A DNA stretch of 64,000 nucleotides from Microscilla marina ATCC 23134 (GCF_000169175.1 NZ_AAWS01000022.1:1-64000); one strand, 5' to 3'. Shown: positions 35,308 to 45,577, counted from the stretch's first letter. Numbers and translations are program-made. Notes: generated by a model not told the origin, from the sequence alone.

Positions 35308-35378
35308 TCAATCGAGTTCAGGTATTCGCAAAGCTACTTATTTGTGTGCTTGTAATAAAATTGCTGTCTTTTTGCTGG

Positions 35379-36776
35379 TTAGGTAATGTCAACCCAATCA
35401 CTTTTATCTAAATGGGCATTAAATAACACATCCATCTCTGTACCGTTTACATCAAGCCAGTAGTGGTTGTCAAATTCCCAGTGGTCGTTGCGGTTGGGTG
35501 TGGTACCATCAAATAATGGCTTGGTATTGTTTACCCTAAATGCATTATCTTTGCTTTTTATGTTGATATTTGTGAAGCCAAATATATCAACCATAATGGT
35601 ACGAATAGATTCTGATAGTGTACGGCAGTCTCCTCCATTGTTTTGTCCCGAAAGAAAGTTCAAGGCACTGTGATGCGTGCCATTGTAGGTGAAATAGCCT
35701 GTTTGATTAATGTTATTTAAAAGTTTAGTGACTACCGCTGTAGCGCTTTGTGAAATGTCTATGCCTCTTACTATATTTTTAATTCTGGGGTTAGACCGTT
35801 GATGCTTTTGTACATCAGGAGGGGTAAAACCTCTCCTCATCCCGCCTCTTGGTACATTTCGCATAGTGTCTCGTACAGCATTTTGGGTATAGTCATCTAC
35901 CAAACGGGTGGTTTCTTTGCCGCCAATGGCCGACTCTCTGATCCAACCTCTATTACCCTGACTATCGGTAACCCACACGTGGTTTTTGGAGCCAAAAATG
36001 AAACCAGTGGTAAACTTTAATTCACGCGCGTTGGGTGCCACTCGGATGACCTCTCCTTTGTTCAATCCTGTGATCTTTTCTTTTTTGTCGTCATCGCGTA
36101 GGTTGGCATCTTCCTTTGTAATATAAGTACCCGCCGCATACAGTTGTACCGGAGACGATTGATTGTTGCTTGTACTTGTATTGGTACTATTGGTAGTAGA
36201 GCGTGTGTCATCTGTATTGTTCGATTTCATTTGCAAAGCTTTAGCCCCTATGTCATCGGCTTGTTTTTCCAGGCGAGGGTCGTTATTGATGCTGGTTCCA
36301 TTGTTGGCTTGCACTGTAGGTTTTACAATGCCCTGTTTTTGTTGGGCTACATGGGTAAGCTCATGTCCCAGGTGCTTTTCTTTGCCAGGTGCCAAGTGTA
36401 CCTGGTTGCCTTGAGCAGTGGCTTCGGCCTGCAGTTGTGCAGGTTTGCTTGAGTTATAGTGTACTTTGGTATCCGACACATCTGTTCCCATGAGTTGTCC
36501 CACGTTCTTCTTTACTTGTGTCTCTTTATTATTATTTTGCCTTCTTTTTATAGGCTCTTGTTTTGCTTGTATAGGTGGCTTTTGCCCTTCTTTGCTGGCA
36601 TAAGCATTATTTGAGTTTTTACGTTGTATTGGACGTTGTTTCGCTTGTATAGCGGGATTGTTTGTAGTAGGTGTTAACTGATTTGTTCCCTTAGAGGGGT
36701 GCCTGGTTTCGGCTACTTGCTGTACAATTTCTTGTGGTAGTTGGGGTGTTTTTTTTTGAGTGTGACTCATGCGCAT
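35379..36776 (-). CDS. eCIS core (DUF4157) protein with effector-like C-terminus
   Basis: A 465-residue protein. Residues 1-95 are a Gln/Lys-rich low-complexity leader. The DUF4157 domain at about 96-150 holds HELTH at residues 138-142 (HExxH) before VAQQKQG. A linker rich in Asn, Ser and Thr (160-213) leads to a bacterial SH3 domain (about 215-285: ANLRDDD, GWIRESAIGG). The C-terminal domain (about 300-465) has Cys384 in GGDCRT, His438 in DNHYWL and Asp449 in EMDVLF, in the order and spacing of a transglutaminase/papain-like catalytic triad. DUF4157 proteins are often cargo of extracellular contractile injection systems. No injection-system genes are in this window, so delivery is inferred. 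Confidence 0.82.
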   Translation of the reverse strand: MRMSHTQKKTPQLPQEIVQQVAETRHPSKGTNQLTPTTNNPAIQAKQRPIQRKNSNNAYASKEGQKPPIQAKQEPIKRRQNNNKETQVKKNVGQLMGTDVSDTKVHYNSSKPAQLQAEATAQGNQVHLAPGKEKHLGHELTHVAQQKQGIVKPTVQANNGTSINNDPRLEKQADDIGAKALQMKSNNTDDTRSTTNSTNTSTSNNQSSPVQLYAAGTYITKEDANLRDDDKKEKITGLNKGEVIRVAPNARELKFTTGFIFGSKNHVWVTDSQGNRGWIRESAIGGKETTRLVDDYTQNAVRDTMRNVPRGGMRRGFTPPDVQKHQRSNPRIKNIVRGIDISQSATAVVTKLLNNINQTGYFTYNGTHHSALNFLSGQNNGGDCRTLSESIRTIMVDIFGFTNINIKSKDNAFRVNNTKPLFDGTTPNRNDHWEFDNHYWLDVNGTEMDVLFNAHLDKSDWVDIT

Positions 36777-36934
36777 ATTTGGTTTGTGCTATATATCTGA
36801 TAAAGAATTTATTTAAAGTAAGAATTATCTTTTAAATAACCTATGTATGACTCAAAGTTAGCTTTTTGACCCTGTTTCTATTACCTTACGCTAAACGTAT
36901 TGCCGCAAGCCAACAAACTTAAAGCCTTGGCAAC

Positions 36935-37837
36935 CTAAAAAAATATTTCTTGTGCCAAACGGTAAGTATTGGTGTGCGCATTGACAATATCAGCTATTTT
37001 GGGTGAATAGCCCCCACCCATACTCACCGCTATGGGTAATTGGTGTTGCTTGCACAAATCAAATACTATTTGGTCACGTTGACGACAGCCGTCAATGCTC
37101 ATCCCCAACCTGCCTAGTTTATCAGTGGCAAGTACGTCTACCCCTGACTGGAAAAACACAAAATCGGGTTTGACCTCGGCCACCAGGCCAGGCAATGTTT
37201 TACGCAAAGTAGTCAAGTAAGTCATATCGTTGGCACCATCGGGCAGGGCAATGTCCAGGTCAGATATTTCTTTGCGTAGAGGGTAGTTTTTTGCGCCGTG
37301 CATGCTAAATGTAAATACCCGGTTGTCGTATTGGAAAATTTCAGCAGTACCATTGCCTTGGTGTACATCCAGGTCTATTACCAATACCTTGGTTGCCAGT
37401 TGTTTGTCGAGCAGGTAGTGTGCCGCAATGGCAATGTCGTTCAACAAACAAAAACCTTCCCCCCGGTCAGTAAAGGCGTGGTGAGTACCTCCGGCAATAT
37501 TTAAAGATACCCCCAGCTCTAAGGCATACAAAGCACAGTCGATAGTACCCTGAGCAATGACTATTTCGCGGTGTACCAAACCAGCCGATAATGGAAAACC
37601 AGTGCGTCGGGCTTCTTTATGGCTTAGCTCCAGGTTTTTGAGGCGTTGCCAATAAACTGGGTCATGGGCTTTTAATATCCACTCTTCGGCTACTGGCAGG
37701 GGGGCAAAAAAACTGTCAGGCTCTGCGATGCCCTCGTAGAGCAATTGTTCGGGCAAGAGGTTATATTTCTCCATAGGGAAACGGTGCCCTGGAGGTAAGT
37801 GGTGGGCGTATATATCAGACCAGGCTATTTTGAGCAT
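36935..37837 (-). CDS. Histone deacetylase family protein
   Basis: A 300-residue zinc-dependent deacetylase of the HDAC/acetylpolyamine amidohydrolase (class II-like) family. The conserved pieces are GGTHHAF (active-site His pair), DLDVHQGNGT (zinc ligands Asp and His), FSMHGAKNYP and SGVDVLATD (third zinc ligand). Bacterial members remove acetyl groups from polyamines, acetoin-related substrates or protein lysines; the substrate is unknown. It has no signal peptide and is probably cytoplasmic. It is upstream of, and 158 bases from, the DUF4157 gene on the same strand. I see no functional tie. Confidence 0.9.
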   Translation of the reverse strand: MLKIAWSDIYAHHLPPGHRFPMEKYNLLPEQLLYEGIAEPDSFFAPLPVAEEWILKAHDPVYWQRLKNLELSHKEARRTGFPLSAGLVHREIVIAQGTIDCALYALELGVSLNIAGGTHHAFTDRGEGFCLLNDIAIAAHYLLDKQLATKVLVIDLDVHQGNGTAEIFQYDNRVFTFSMHGAKNYPLRKEISDLDIALPDGANDMTYLTTLRKTLPGLVAEVKPDFVFFQSGVDVLATDKLGRLGMSIDGCRQRDQIVFDLCKQHQLPIAVSMGGGYSPKIADIVNAHTNTYRLAQEIFF

Positions 37838-38401
37838 TTGTATGATTTTGTTGTTGTACCAATAGTTTACAGATAACCTATTAAAAAGCCAGATGGTTAT
37901 TAGTATTACTACTTATAATCTTGTAGCTCTTTTTATCCAGGTATTCCATCTTTGGCGCCATTCCCAAGACTTGGCGAAGGTAGTAAATTTGTGCTTTTTT
38001 AATTGAATGTCCAGGGCTGATATTTTGGGCAAAAGTTGCTTGGTTTTAACTTTGTACGCCTGATCAGGACTTAATTAAATAAAACAATCAGCCAAAGTTA
38101 AATATCAACGTCCGCTCTACTTTCTGCAAGAAATTTGATTAGAAAAATGTGTAGTTTCCTTTTAACTTATTATCTTAACCAACAGAAGCTTAAGCCCTGA
38201 CCAGTGGTATCACTTTGCTGTTTATATGTATGTTGAGAATGCTGTTGTTACAGCATCATTTTTAATCACATGTTTAGAACAAGCGCATAACCCTACCACT
38301 TATACCCAATCTTGCACCTGAATAGCAGGCTTTAATATCTTGATTGAATTACGAACAGAAGCAACACAATCACGATTTGTAAAAAATAATTGCACTAAAG
38401 T
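37838..38401. other. Gene-free stretch between divergent genes
   Basis: 564 bases, AT-rich, containing the promoters of the HDAC gene and the giant kinase. No ORF, hairpin or repeat that I can support. Confidence 0.5.
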
Positions 38402-41400
38402 ATGGAGCCAACCCAGACGAAATCTACTAGAATGAAGTTGATCTATGAAGGCAATAAATCTTTGATTTACTTGCGCGAACAAGGAGATTTGTCGCCTGTG
38501 GCAATCAAAACCCTTAAAGAAGAATTTCTAACCCCACCTCAAATCACCCGATTGTACAATGAATACGAAATACTAAAATCTCTCAATATCAAGGGGGTGC
38601 TCAGGGCACACGACAAGGACGCACTAGCTGGCAAGCCCTCGTTTGCAATGAATTACTTCAATGGGAGTAAAATTACTAGTATGGCGCCGTTAACCACCGA
38701 AACTTTAAGCGATTTCTTGGACATAGCCATTGGGGTAAGCCACACATTGGGCAAAATACATGAGCAATACGTTATTCATAAAGATATAAGTCCTGCCAAT
38801 ATACTGGTAAACCCTGTTACCAGAGAAACCCGCATCATTGACTTTGGTATTTCGTCAAGGATCAACTACAACCAACAATACATAGGCAACCCCGACCAAT
38901 TGGAAGGTACCCTGGCGTATGTGTCGCCAGAGCAAACCGGACGAATGAACCGGGTAGTAGATTACCGTACAGACTTGTACTCGTTGGGGGTTACTTTTTA
39001 CGAAACATTGACTGGACGGCTGCCCTTCGAAACTAAAAACTCGCTGGAGTTAGTACACTGTCACATTGCCCAAATTGCTGAACCTCCCCATTTGCTCAAC
39101 CCTGAGATTCCTGTGGTATTGTCTGACATAGTCATGAAACTTATGCAGAAAAACGCCGAAAATCGCTATCAGTCGGCATATATACTGGAAACCGACCTGC
39201 AAAAATGCCGGACACAATGGGTGAATACCGGAAAGGTGGAGGCATTTGATATAGCACAACAAAACTTTTCGCGTTTGTTTCAAATCCCCGGAAAGCTCTA
39301 TGGCAGGTCACACGAAGAACAACTTTTGATAGAGGCAGTAGAGCGCATTGGCAGTGGGGCTACCGAGCTTATGTTGGTTACGGGGTATTCGGGTGTGGGT
39401 AAATCGGCATTGATTAATCAGGTACATAAGCTATTGATTGAAAACCAAGGCTACTTTATCAGTGGCAAATACGATCAGTTTCAGCGTAATATCCCTTATT
39501 ATGCCATTCATCAGGCACTTAAAAGCTTTATTAGGCAATTGCTCACTGAGAGTGCCCAAGTGCTTGATCAATGGAGACAAAATATACTCGCAGTCATTGG
39601 CACCAATGGACAAGTACTCATAGATGTGTTGCCATCGCTCGAACTCATTATTGGACAACAACCCCCATTGCCTGCTTTAGGGGCTGCCGAAAGTCAACAC
39701 CGCTTCCAAATGGTTTTCCAACAGTTTTTACGCGTGATCAGTCGCCAAGAGCACCCTTTGGTGATGTTTATTGACGATTTGCATTGGGCAGACTTGGCGT
39801 CGTTGAATTTGCTGAAAGTGTTGATGGAGGATGTAGAAAATCAATATTTGCTGGTAATAGGTGCCTACCGCGACAATGAGGTATACGAACAACACCCCCT
39901 GTTTATGGCGCTGGAAGACATTGCCCAAACCGATGCTGTGGTAAGCCGCATTACGTTACAGAACTTGTCTAAAAAAGACGTGCGTCAATTAATTTCCGAC
40001 ACATTGCACAGTACTCCAGAGGCTACCGAGTCGCTGACCGAACTGGTATATAGCAAAACTTTGGGTAATGCGTTTTTTGTGCGCCAGTTTTTAACCTCAC
40101 TTTATGAAGAAAAACTGTTGTGGTTCAATGCTGAAGATGCCGATGAGGTTTGGGGGTGGGACATTGCCCAAATAGAAGCCAAAAACATTACTGACAATGT
40201 AGTAGACCTGATGGCAGGTAAAATACAGCGGCTTTTGCCCGAAACCCGTCATATTTTGAGGCTTGCCGCCTCTATAGGCGATCACTTTTCTTTGCATACG
40301 CTTTCGCTGATTTATAAAAAATTACCTACCCAAACTTTACAAGATTTATGGAGCGCCATTGCTGAAGGGCTAATTTTACCGCTCGATAACCACTACAATT
40401 TATTGCTCAACGGAGAACTTGACAATGAGGATGCACAAAAAATTAATTGCCAGTTTCGCTTTTTGCATGATAGGGTACAACAGGCAGCCTATTCGTTGAT
40501 AGAAGACGAAGAAAAAAAGCGTATTCATTACGAAATTGGACAACTGCTCCTAAAAAATCTGGCAGAAGAAGCTTTGGAAGAGCACATATTTGATGTGGTG
40601 GGGCACCTCAACCTGAGCACGGATGTGCTGCCCGATGGCAATGAAAAAATAGCCTTGGCAAAACTCAACTTGTTTGCTGCCCAAAAAGCTAAAGAAGCTA
40701 CTGCTTATCAAACAGCTGTCGACTATTTGGCTGTAGCCTTGGAACTCTTACCTCAAAATGCCTGGCAGAACGTGTATCGCCTTACTTGCGACATACACCT
40801 GGAAAAAGCAGAATGCGAATACCTCAATACTAACTTTGATGCAGCCTTTGCCTTGCATACGTACATTGTGGAGAACACCGATGAACCCCTCGACTTGGCA
40901 AAAATATATGAAACGATGATTTTGTTGTATACCAACCTGGGCAACATGACCGAGGCGGTCATGTACTGTAGACAAGTGGTAGGTATATTGGATGAGCCCA
41001 TTCCCGACAGTCCCGCCAAGCTGATGGTAAAGGTACAGCAAAAACTCAGGTTTATTCAGGAGTTTCTTCAGGACAAAAGCATAGAAGCTTTAGGAAGCTT
41101 GCCCTCAATGGAAGACCAGGAAAAACTTGCTTTGATGAATATATTGGTAAAAAGCGTGCTTCCGGCTTACCAAACCGACCAAAGGCTGGTGGCATTGGTG
41201 ATTACTACCATGGTAGAAACCTCGTTTAAATACGGTAATACCCCATTTGCGGCGTACGGCTATGCAATGTTTGCCATTTTGCAAGGAGCAATGTTACACG
41301 ATTACCCTGCCTCGTTTCGTTTTGGACAAACGGCTATGGAGTTGGCAAACCAACCCAATGCAATGACCATGAAAGGAGCCGTGCACTTTGTTTTTGGTAA

Positions 41401-43720
41401 TTTTGTGTCGCATTGGGGGCAACCCCTACAACGCAGCCTTGAGGTGTTTAAAGAAGGTTTTCAGAGGAGCCTGGAAGGGGGCGACCACATACATACAGGG
41501 TATTCTGCGTCGCGCTACCTGATGTACAGTTTGTTGCATGGGCACCCACTAGACCAAGTGCACAACGAAGCCAATAATTATACTGATTTTTTACGCAAAA
41601 AGGCCGATTACACTTGTCGTGAAATGAGCATTGCCATTCGGCAAATGGTGCGTTGCATGCAAGGCAAAACCCCCGAAACCGCAAGTTTTGACAGTAAAGG
41701 TTTTGAAGAAGCTGCTTTTGTAAAAGCTTTTGAAGCCAACTTGTTCTCTTTGTCGCATTTTTACTTGTTAAAAATAATGACTTACTACCTTTTGGGTAAG
41801 CCTCAAAAAGCCCAGGAGCTGTTGCCGATTGCTGACGAAGTAATGCCAGGCAGTACGGGATCTTATGTAGAGCCTGTATACAACTTTTACCATAGTATGA
41901 CCACCCTTGCCATGCTTGCCCAAACCGACCAAAGCCAAAAAGAGATAGCCCTTGCCAGGGTAAAAATAAACCAACAACAAATGAAGGTATGGGCGGATAG
42001 CTGCCCGGAAAACTACCAACATTTATACTTATTGGTGACCGCTGAACAAATTCGGGTGACTAGCAATGGCTTCGATGCACTGGACTTTTACCTTGAAGCC
42101 ATTGAGCAAGCCAAAGAACAGAAATTTACCCACCTTGAGGCATTGGCAAACGAGTTGCTGGCAGTTTTTTGGTACGATAAAAACAAGCTCAGGTATGCCA
42201 AAAGTCACCTCAAGCAAGCATATAGGGGTTACAAGAAGTGGGGAGGACGGGCTAAACTGGCTTGGCTACGTGCCCGGTATGGAGACGAGGTGTTACCAAA
42301 AGAAGCGTTCCGAAGCCGGGGCAACTTGCGGGGCAAAGCCGCTACACCAAACCACGACACCCATCAGGCTACCAAGGATACAGCATCGGCCTTAGACCTT
42401 GCCTCTATCATGAAGGCGTCGCAAACCCTGGCCGAAGAAGTACGCATTAATCACTTGATAAGCAAGATGTTGCAAATTGTGATTGAAAATGCCGGAGCGC
42501 AAAAAGGCGTATTAATTAATGTAGAAAATGACCAGCTAAAGGTAGTGGGTGAGGGAGATTCGAAAGAGATAAAAATGCTTGAAACCCCCGAACCGTTAGA
42601 AGAAAGCCTGAAAGTGCCCCAAAGCATTATTAATTATATTTCGCGTACTCAAAAATACCTGGTGCTTGACGATGCCTCTCAAATTGAAGAGTTTTCGCGC
42701 GATGAATACATACAACAGCACCACCCCAAATCGGTTTTATGCTTTTCGGTATCAAGAAAAGAAACCTTGATATGTGTGTTTTACCTTGAAAACAACCTCA
42801 CCAATCAGGCATTTAGCGATGATCGGATTCGTTTGCTGAAAATGCTCTCTACCCAAATGGCCATTTCTATTGAAAATGCCTTGTTGTATGACAACCTGGA
42901 GCAAAAAGTAGTAGAGCGTACCAATGACCTCAACAACGCACTTACCGACGTAAAGGTAACCAATATGAAGATCATGGACAGTATTCGTTATGCCAAGCAT
43001 ATTCAAACGGCTATTTTGCCTTCTGGCAAAGACCTGGGAGAGTGTTTTCAAGATCATTTCGTGCTTTTTGTTCCCAAAGATGTGGTTTCGGGCGACTTTT
43101 ATTGGTTGAGCAAGGTAGATGGCTATACTTTTATCGTCGTGCTTGACTGTACCGGGCACGGAGTACCAGGGGCTTTTATGAGTATGGTAGGCAACACTTT
43201 ATTGAATGAAATTATCAATGAAAAACGAATATTTGAGCCCAGCGATATAATGAATGCCTTACACCTGGGGGTAGAAAAAGCCTTGCGACAACGCGAAACA
43301 GACAATTCTGACGGAATGGACTTGTGTTTGTGTCGTCTGGAGCCACAAGACACAAGCACCATACTTATTTTTTCGGGTGCCAAGCGCCCACTGTTCTATG
43401 TAACCAATGGCCAGTTTGGTGAAATCAAGGGCGATCGAAAGTCGATAGCTGGTTGGCGTGGGGGCGATGTTAAACATTTTACCCAGCATCAACTGGTGTT
43501 GAAGGAAAATGATTTGCTGTATTTGAGCACCGATGGTTACGCAGATACGCCCAACCCCCGACGCCGTAGTTTTGGTAAGCGGAGGTTGATCCAGTTGCTG
43601 GAGAGTATTCACCCCGAAACCATGGAAAACCAAAAACGGCTACTGGAGCAAAACCTGGAAACCCACCAAGATGGTGTAGAACAACGCGATGACATTACCA
43701 TTATGGGACTTAAAATGTAG
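38402..43720 (+). CDS. Ser/Thr kinase-ATPase-GAF-SpoIIE phosphatase signalling protein
   Basis: A 1772-residue cytoplasmic signalling protein. An N-terminal protein kinase domain (about 1-265) has the VAIKTLKEEF lysine, a catalytic loop reading HKDISPANIL (His-Lys-Asp in place of His-Arg-Asp) and DFG in IIDFGISS. An AAA/STAND-like ATPase (about 300-600) has Walker A GYSGVGKSA and Walker B MFIDDLHWAD. A TPR-like helical region (about 740-1290) is followed by a GAF domain (about 1360-1510), a coiled coil and a SpoIIE/PP2C phosphatase (about 1560-1772; DFYWLSKVDGY, DCTGHGVPGAFMSMVG). The N-terminal three parts match the kinase-AAA-GAF proteins that usually end in a histidine kinase; ending in a phosphatase is the unusual point. 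It probably senses a ligand with GAF and acts on a phosphoprotein such as a STAS or SiaC partner. It is monocistronic. Confidence 0.9.
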   Translation: MEPTQTKSTRMKLIYEGNKSLIYLREQGDLSPVAIKTLKEEFLTPPQITRLYNEYEILKSLNIKGVLRAHDKDALAGKPSFAMNYFNGSKITSMAPLTTETLSDFLDIAIGVSHTLGKIHEQYVIHKDISPANILVNPVTRETRIIDFGISSRINYNQQYIGNPDQLEGTLAYVSPEQTGRMNRVVDYRTDLYSLGVTFYETLTGRLPFETKNSLELVHCHIAQIAEPPHLLNPEIPVVLSDIVMKLMQKNAENRYQSAYILETDLQKCRTQWVNTGKVEAFDIAQQNFSRLFQIPGKLYGRSHEEQLLIEAVERIGSGATELMLVTGYSGVGKSALINQVHKLLIENQGYFISGKYDQFQRNIPYYAIHQALKSFIRQLLTESAQVLDQWRQNILAVIGTNGQVLIDVLPSLELIIGQQPPLPALGAAESQHRFQMVFQQFLRVISRQEHPLVMFIDDLHWADLASLNLLKVLMEDVENQYLLVIGAYRDNEVYEQHPLFMALEDIAQTDAVVSRITLQNLSKKDVRQLISDTLHSTPEATESLTELVYSKTLGNAFFVRQFLTSLYEEKLLWFNAEDADEVWGWDIAQIEAKNITDNVVDLMAGKIQRLLPETRHILRLAASIGDHFSLHTLSLIYKKLPTQTLQDLWSAIAEGLILPLDNHYNLLLNGELDNEDAQKINCQFRFLHDRVQQAAYSLIEDEEKKRIHYEIGQLLLKNLAEEALEEHIFDVVGHLNLSTDVLPDGNEKIALAKLNLFAAQKAKEATAYQTAVDYLAVALELLPQNAWQNVYRLTCDIHLEKAECEYLNTNFDAAFALHTYIVENTDEPLDLAKIYETMILLYTNLGNMTEAVMYCRQVVGILDEPIPDSPAKLMVKVQQKLRFIQEFLQDKSIEALGSLPSMEDQEKLALMNILVKSVLPAYQTDQRLVALVITTMVETSFKYGNTPFAAYGYAMFAILQGAMLHDYPASFRFGQTAMELANQPNAMTMKGAVHFVFGNFVSHWGQPLQRSLEVFKEGFQRSLEGGDHIHTGYSASRYLMYSLLHGHPLDQVHNEANNYTDFLRKKADYTCREMSIAIRQMVRCMQGKTPETASFDSKGFEEAAFVKAFEANLFSLSHFYLLKIMTYYLLGKPQKAQELLPIADEVMPGSTGSYVEPVYNFYHSMTTLAMLAQTDQSQKEIALARVKINQQQMKVWADSCPENYQHLYLLVTAEQIRVTSNGFDALDFYLEAIEQAKEQKFTHLEALANELLAVFWYDKNKLRYAKSHLKQAYRGYKKWGGRAKLAWLRARYGDEVLPKEAFRSRGNLRGKAATPNHDTHQATKDTASALDLASIMKASQTLAEEVRINHLISKMLQIVIENAGAQKGVLINVENDQLKVVGEGDSKEIKMLETPEPLEESLKVPQSIINYISRTQKYLVLDDASQIEEFSRDEYIQQHHPKSVLCFSVSRKETLICVFYLENNLTNQAFSDDRIRLLKMLSTQMAISIENALLYDNLEQKVVERTNDLNNALTDVKVTNMKIMDSIRYAKHIQTAILPSGKDLGECFQDHFVLFVPKDVVSGDFYWLSKVDGYTFIVVLDCTGHGVPGAFMSMVGNTLLNEIINEKRIFEPSDIMNALHLGVEKALRQRETDNSDGMDLCLCRLEPQDTSTILIFSGAKRPLFYVTNGQFGEIKGDRKSIAGWRGGDVKHFTQHQLVLKENDLLYLSTDGYADTPNPRRRSFGKRRLIQLLESIHPETMENQKRLLEQNLETHQDGVEQRDDITIMGLKM

Positions 43721-43848
43721 GTTTTGCTGACTTTGAATGATTGTAGCTCAGCATATAGTGGTATTTTAAGTGCTTACCCATCAATAAAAGCACTCACCAT
43801 TCCACCCGATTATTTGAATTAAAAAACAAAATTGGCTAAAATTGATCT

Positions 43849-44607
43849 ATGGAAATTAGTCTACAAGGAAAAAACATACTGGTGACTGGAGCCAGTCGGG
43901 GCATAGGTGCTGCCATATCCCAGCAATTGGGTAAATCGGGGGCAAGGGTTGCCGTACATTATGGACGCAATGCCGAAAAAGCTCAAGAAGTAGCAAACGC
44001 TGCGGGCAATGGAGCGCAGGTTTTTAGGGCAGATTTAAACAATGATGTTGCTTGCCAACAATTGTTTACCGATGTGGTAGCCGCCTTTGGTGGGGTAGAT
44101 GTATTGGTAAATAATGCGGGTATTGCCATTCAGTCATCGCTGGACGCCACTCATGAACAATGGGTGCAAGACTGGAACCAAACCATGCAGGTAAACCTAA
44201 CAGCAGCAGCTATTTTATCGCGGCTTGCCATCAAACATTTTCAGCAAGGCAGCGGTGGGCGCCTTATTCATATTGCTTCTCGGGCGGCTTTTCGGGGCGA
44301 CACTGCCGACTATATGGGGTATGCCGCATCTAAAGCTGGCATGGTTGCTCTGAGCCGTTCTATAGCCAGGGCGTATGGCAAACAGGGCATTACTTCTTTT
44401 GTGATTGCACCAGGTTTTACCGCCACCGAAATGGCTCAAGACTTTATAGATGAGTACGGGATGGAGTATGCCATGCAAGGAGTGGCGCTTGACCGCCTGA
44501 CCAAGCCTACCGACCTGGCACCTACTATAGTGTTGCTTGCCAGTGGTTTATCAGACCATGCTACTGGGTGTACTATAGATATAAATGCGGGCAGTTATGT
44601 GCATTAG
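43849..44607 (+). CDS. SDR family oxidoreductase (FabG-like)
   Basis: A 252-residue NAD(P)-dependent short-chain dehydrogenase. The cofactor motif is TGASRGIGAA (residues 12-21), the NNAG motif is VNNAGIA, and the catalytic Tyr-x-x-x-Lys is YAASK in DYMGYAASKAGM, with the catalytic Ser in IASRAAF. The C-terminal ASGLSDHATGCTIDINAG segment is typical. The arrangement fits 3-oxoacyl-ACP reductase-type enzymes but many SDRs look alike, so the substrate is open. A SRPBCC protein follows 66 bases later and may be in the same operon. Confidence 0.88.
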   Translation: MEISLQGKNILVTGASRGIGAAISQQLGKSGARVAVHYGRNAEKAQEVANAAGNGAQVFRADLNNDVACQQLFTDVVAAFGGVDVLVNNAGIAIQSSLDATHEQWVQDWNQTMQVNLTAAAILSRLAIKHFQQGSGGRLIHIASRAAFRGDTADYMGYAASKAGMVALSRSIARAYGKQGITSFVIAPGFTATEMAQDFIDEYGMEYAMQGVALDRLTKPTDLAPTIVLLASGLSDHATGCTIDINAGSYVH

Positions 44608-44673
44608 CTCCAAAAAACAATTGTCTTACAGAGTTGGTTTACCAAATAAAAAGCTGGCAAACAGATTAAAATT

Positions 44674-45111
44674 ATGCGACTTAAAATCAGTACTTTGGTA
44701 AAACAGCCTTATAAACAAGTATTTGCTGGGTTTGACCAGGACTTGTTTGTAAAACTTTCGCCCCCTTTTCCTCCAGTAAAACTATTAAGATTTGACGGAT
44801 GTAAGGTAGACGATAGGGTGGCTTTGCGCCTAAATTTTATTTTTTTCAAACAAACCTGGGAGAGCCTTATTACCGATTACCAAGACAACGAGGAGGAAGT
44901 ATCGTTTGTAGATGAAGGAGTAAAATTACCGTTTTTCCTGAAATACTGGAAACACCACCATCGCATAGTAAAGCATGGGCAACAAACACACATTGTAGAT
45001 GATATTACTTTTAAGACTCCTTTTTTCTTATTCGATTATTTGATGTATCCGGCACTGTACCTACAGTTTTTATATCGTAAGCCAGTTTACCGCAAGGTGT
45101 TTGGTGCTTAG
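44674..45111 (+). CDS. SRPBCC-like ligand-binding protein
   Basis: A 145-residue soluble protein starting MRLKISTLVKQPYKQVFAGFDQDLF, which resembles the N-terminal beta-hairpin and helix of the SRPBCC/polyketide cyclase fold. Further Trp/Phe/His-rich strands (YWKHHHRIV, DDITFKTPFFLFDYLMYP) line a likely hydrophobic cavity. Ligand unknown. The short distance to the SDR gene (66 bases) suggests they are co-transcribed; a shared pathway is inference. Confidence 0.78.
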   Translation: MRLKISTLVKQPYKQVFAGFDQDLFVKLSPPFPPVKLLRFDGCKVDDRVALRLNFIFFKQTWESLITDYQDNEEEVSFVDEGVKLPFFLKYWKHHHRIVKHGQQTHIVDDITFKTPFFLFDYLMYPALYLQFLYRKPVYRKVFGA

Positions 45112-45299
45112 CTGGGGGAGTTGGTGATTATTTTTTAGAGAGTGAATAAAAAATTATTTAATGTTTTAAAGCATTGATACATAGTGACTTAGTGAATGTA
45201 AAGCTCTTTTTGAGAGAATAATTGTAAAAATAAGTTGCCTGAAACTATCATAAGAACTTTTAATCACTTACCTTTATACTTTATTACAAAATTATTATA

Positions 45300-45494
45300 A
45301 TGAATACAGGAACAGTAAAATTTTTCAATGAATCTAAAGGATTTGGATTCATTACCGATAATGAGTCAAATAAAGAATATTTCACTCACGTTTCAGGTCT
45401 TTTAGACGACATCCGTGAAGGTGATGAAGTAGAATTTGACTTACAGGAAGGTAGAAAAGGATTAAATGCAGTAGACGTTAAACGTATCCGATAA
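45300..45494 (+). CDS. Cold-shock protein
   Basis: A 64-residue CspA-type OB-fold protein, RNA-binding, with RNP1 KGFGFIT and an RNP2-like EYFTHVSG. The usual FVH of RNP2 reads YFTH here, a variant found in Bacteroidota. A 188-base AT-rich leader precedes it, as in cold-regulated genes, and a terminator follows. It is a second CSP in the window and lacks the basic extension of the one at 2399. Confidence 0.92.
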   Translation: MNTGTVKFFNESKGFGFITDNESNKEYFTHVSGLLDDIREGDEVEFDLQEGRKGLNAVDVKRIR

Positions 45495-45540
45495 GCATTG
45501 ACATTTTCGTTGCAGTAATGCAACGTCTATATAGAAATCC

Positions 45541-45577
45541 AAGCCCTTGTTCTCTAAAAAAGAGTAAGGGTTTTTTT
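45541..45577 (+). terminator. Terminator of the cold-shock gene
   Basis: An imperfect stem CCCTTGTTCTC/GAGTAAGGG with a seven-T tail, 47 bases after the stop codon. Confidence 0.75.
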
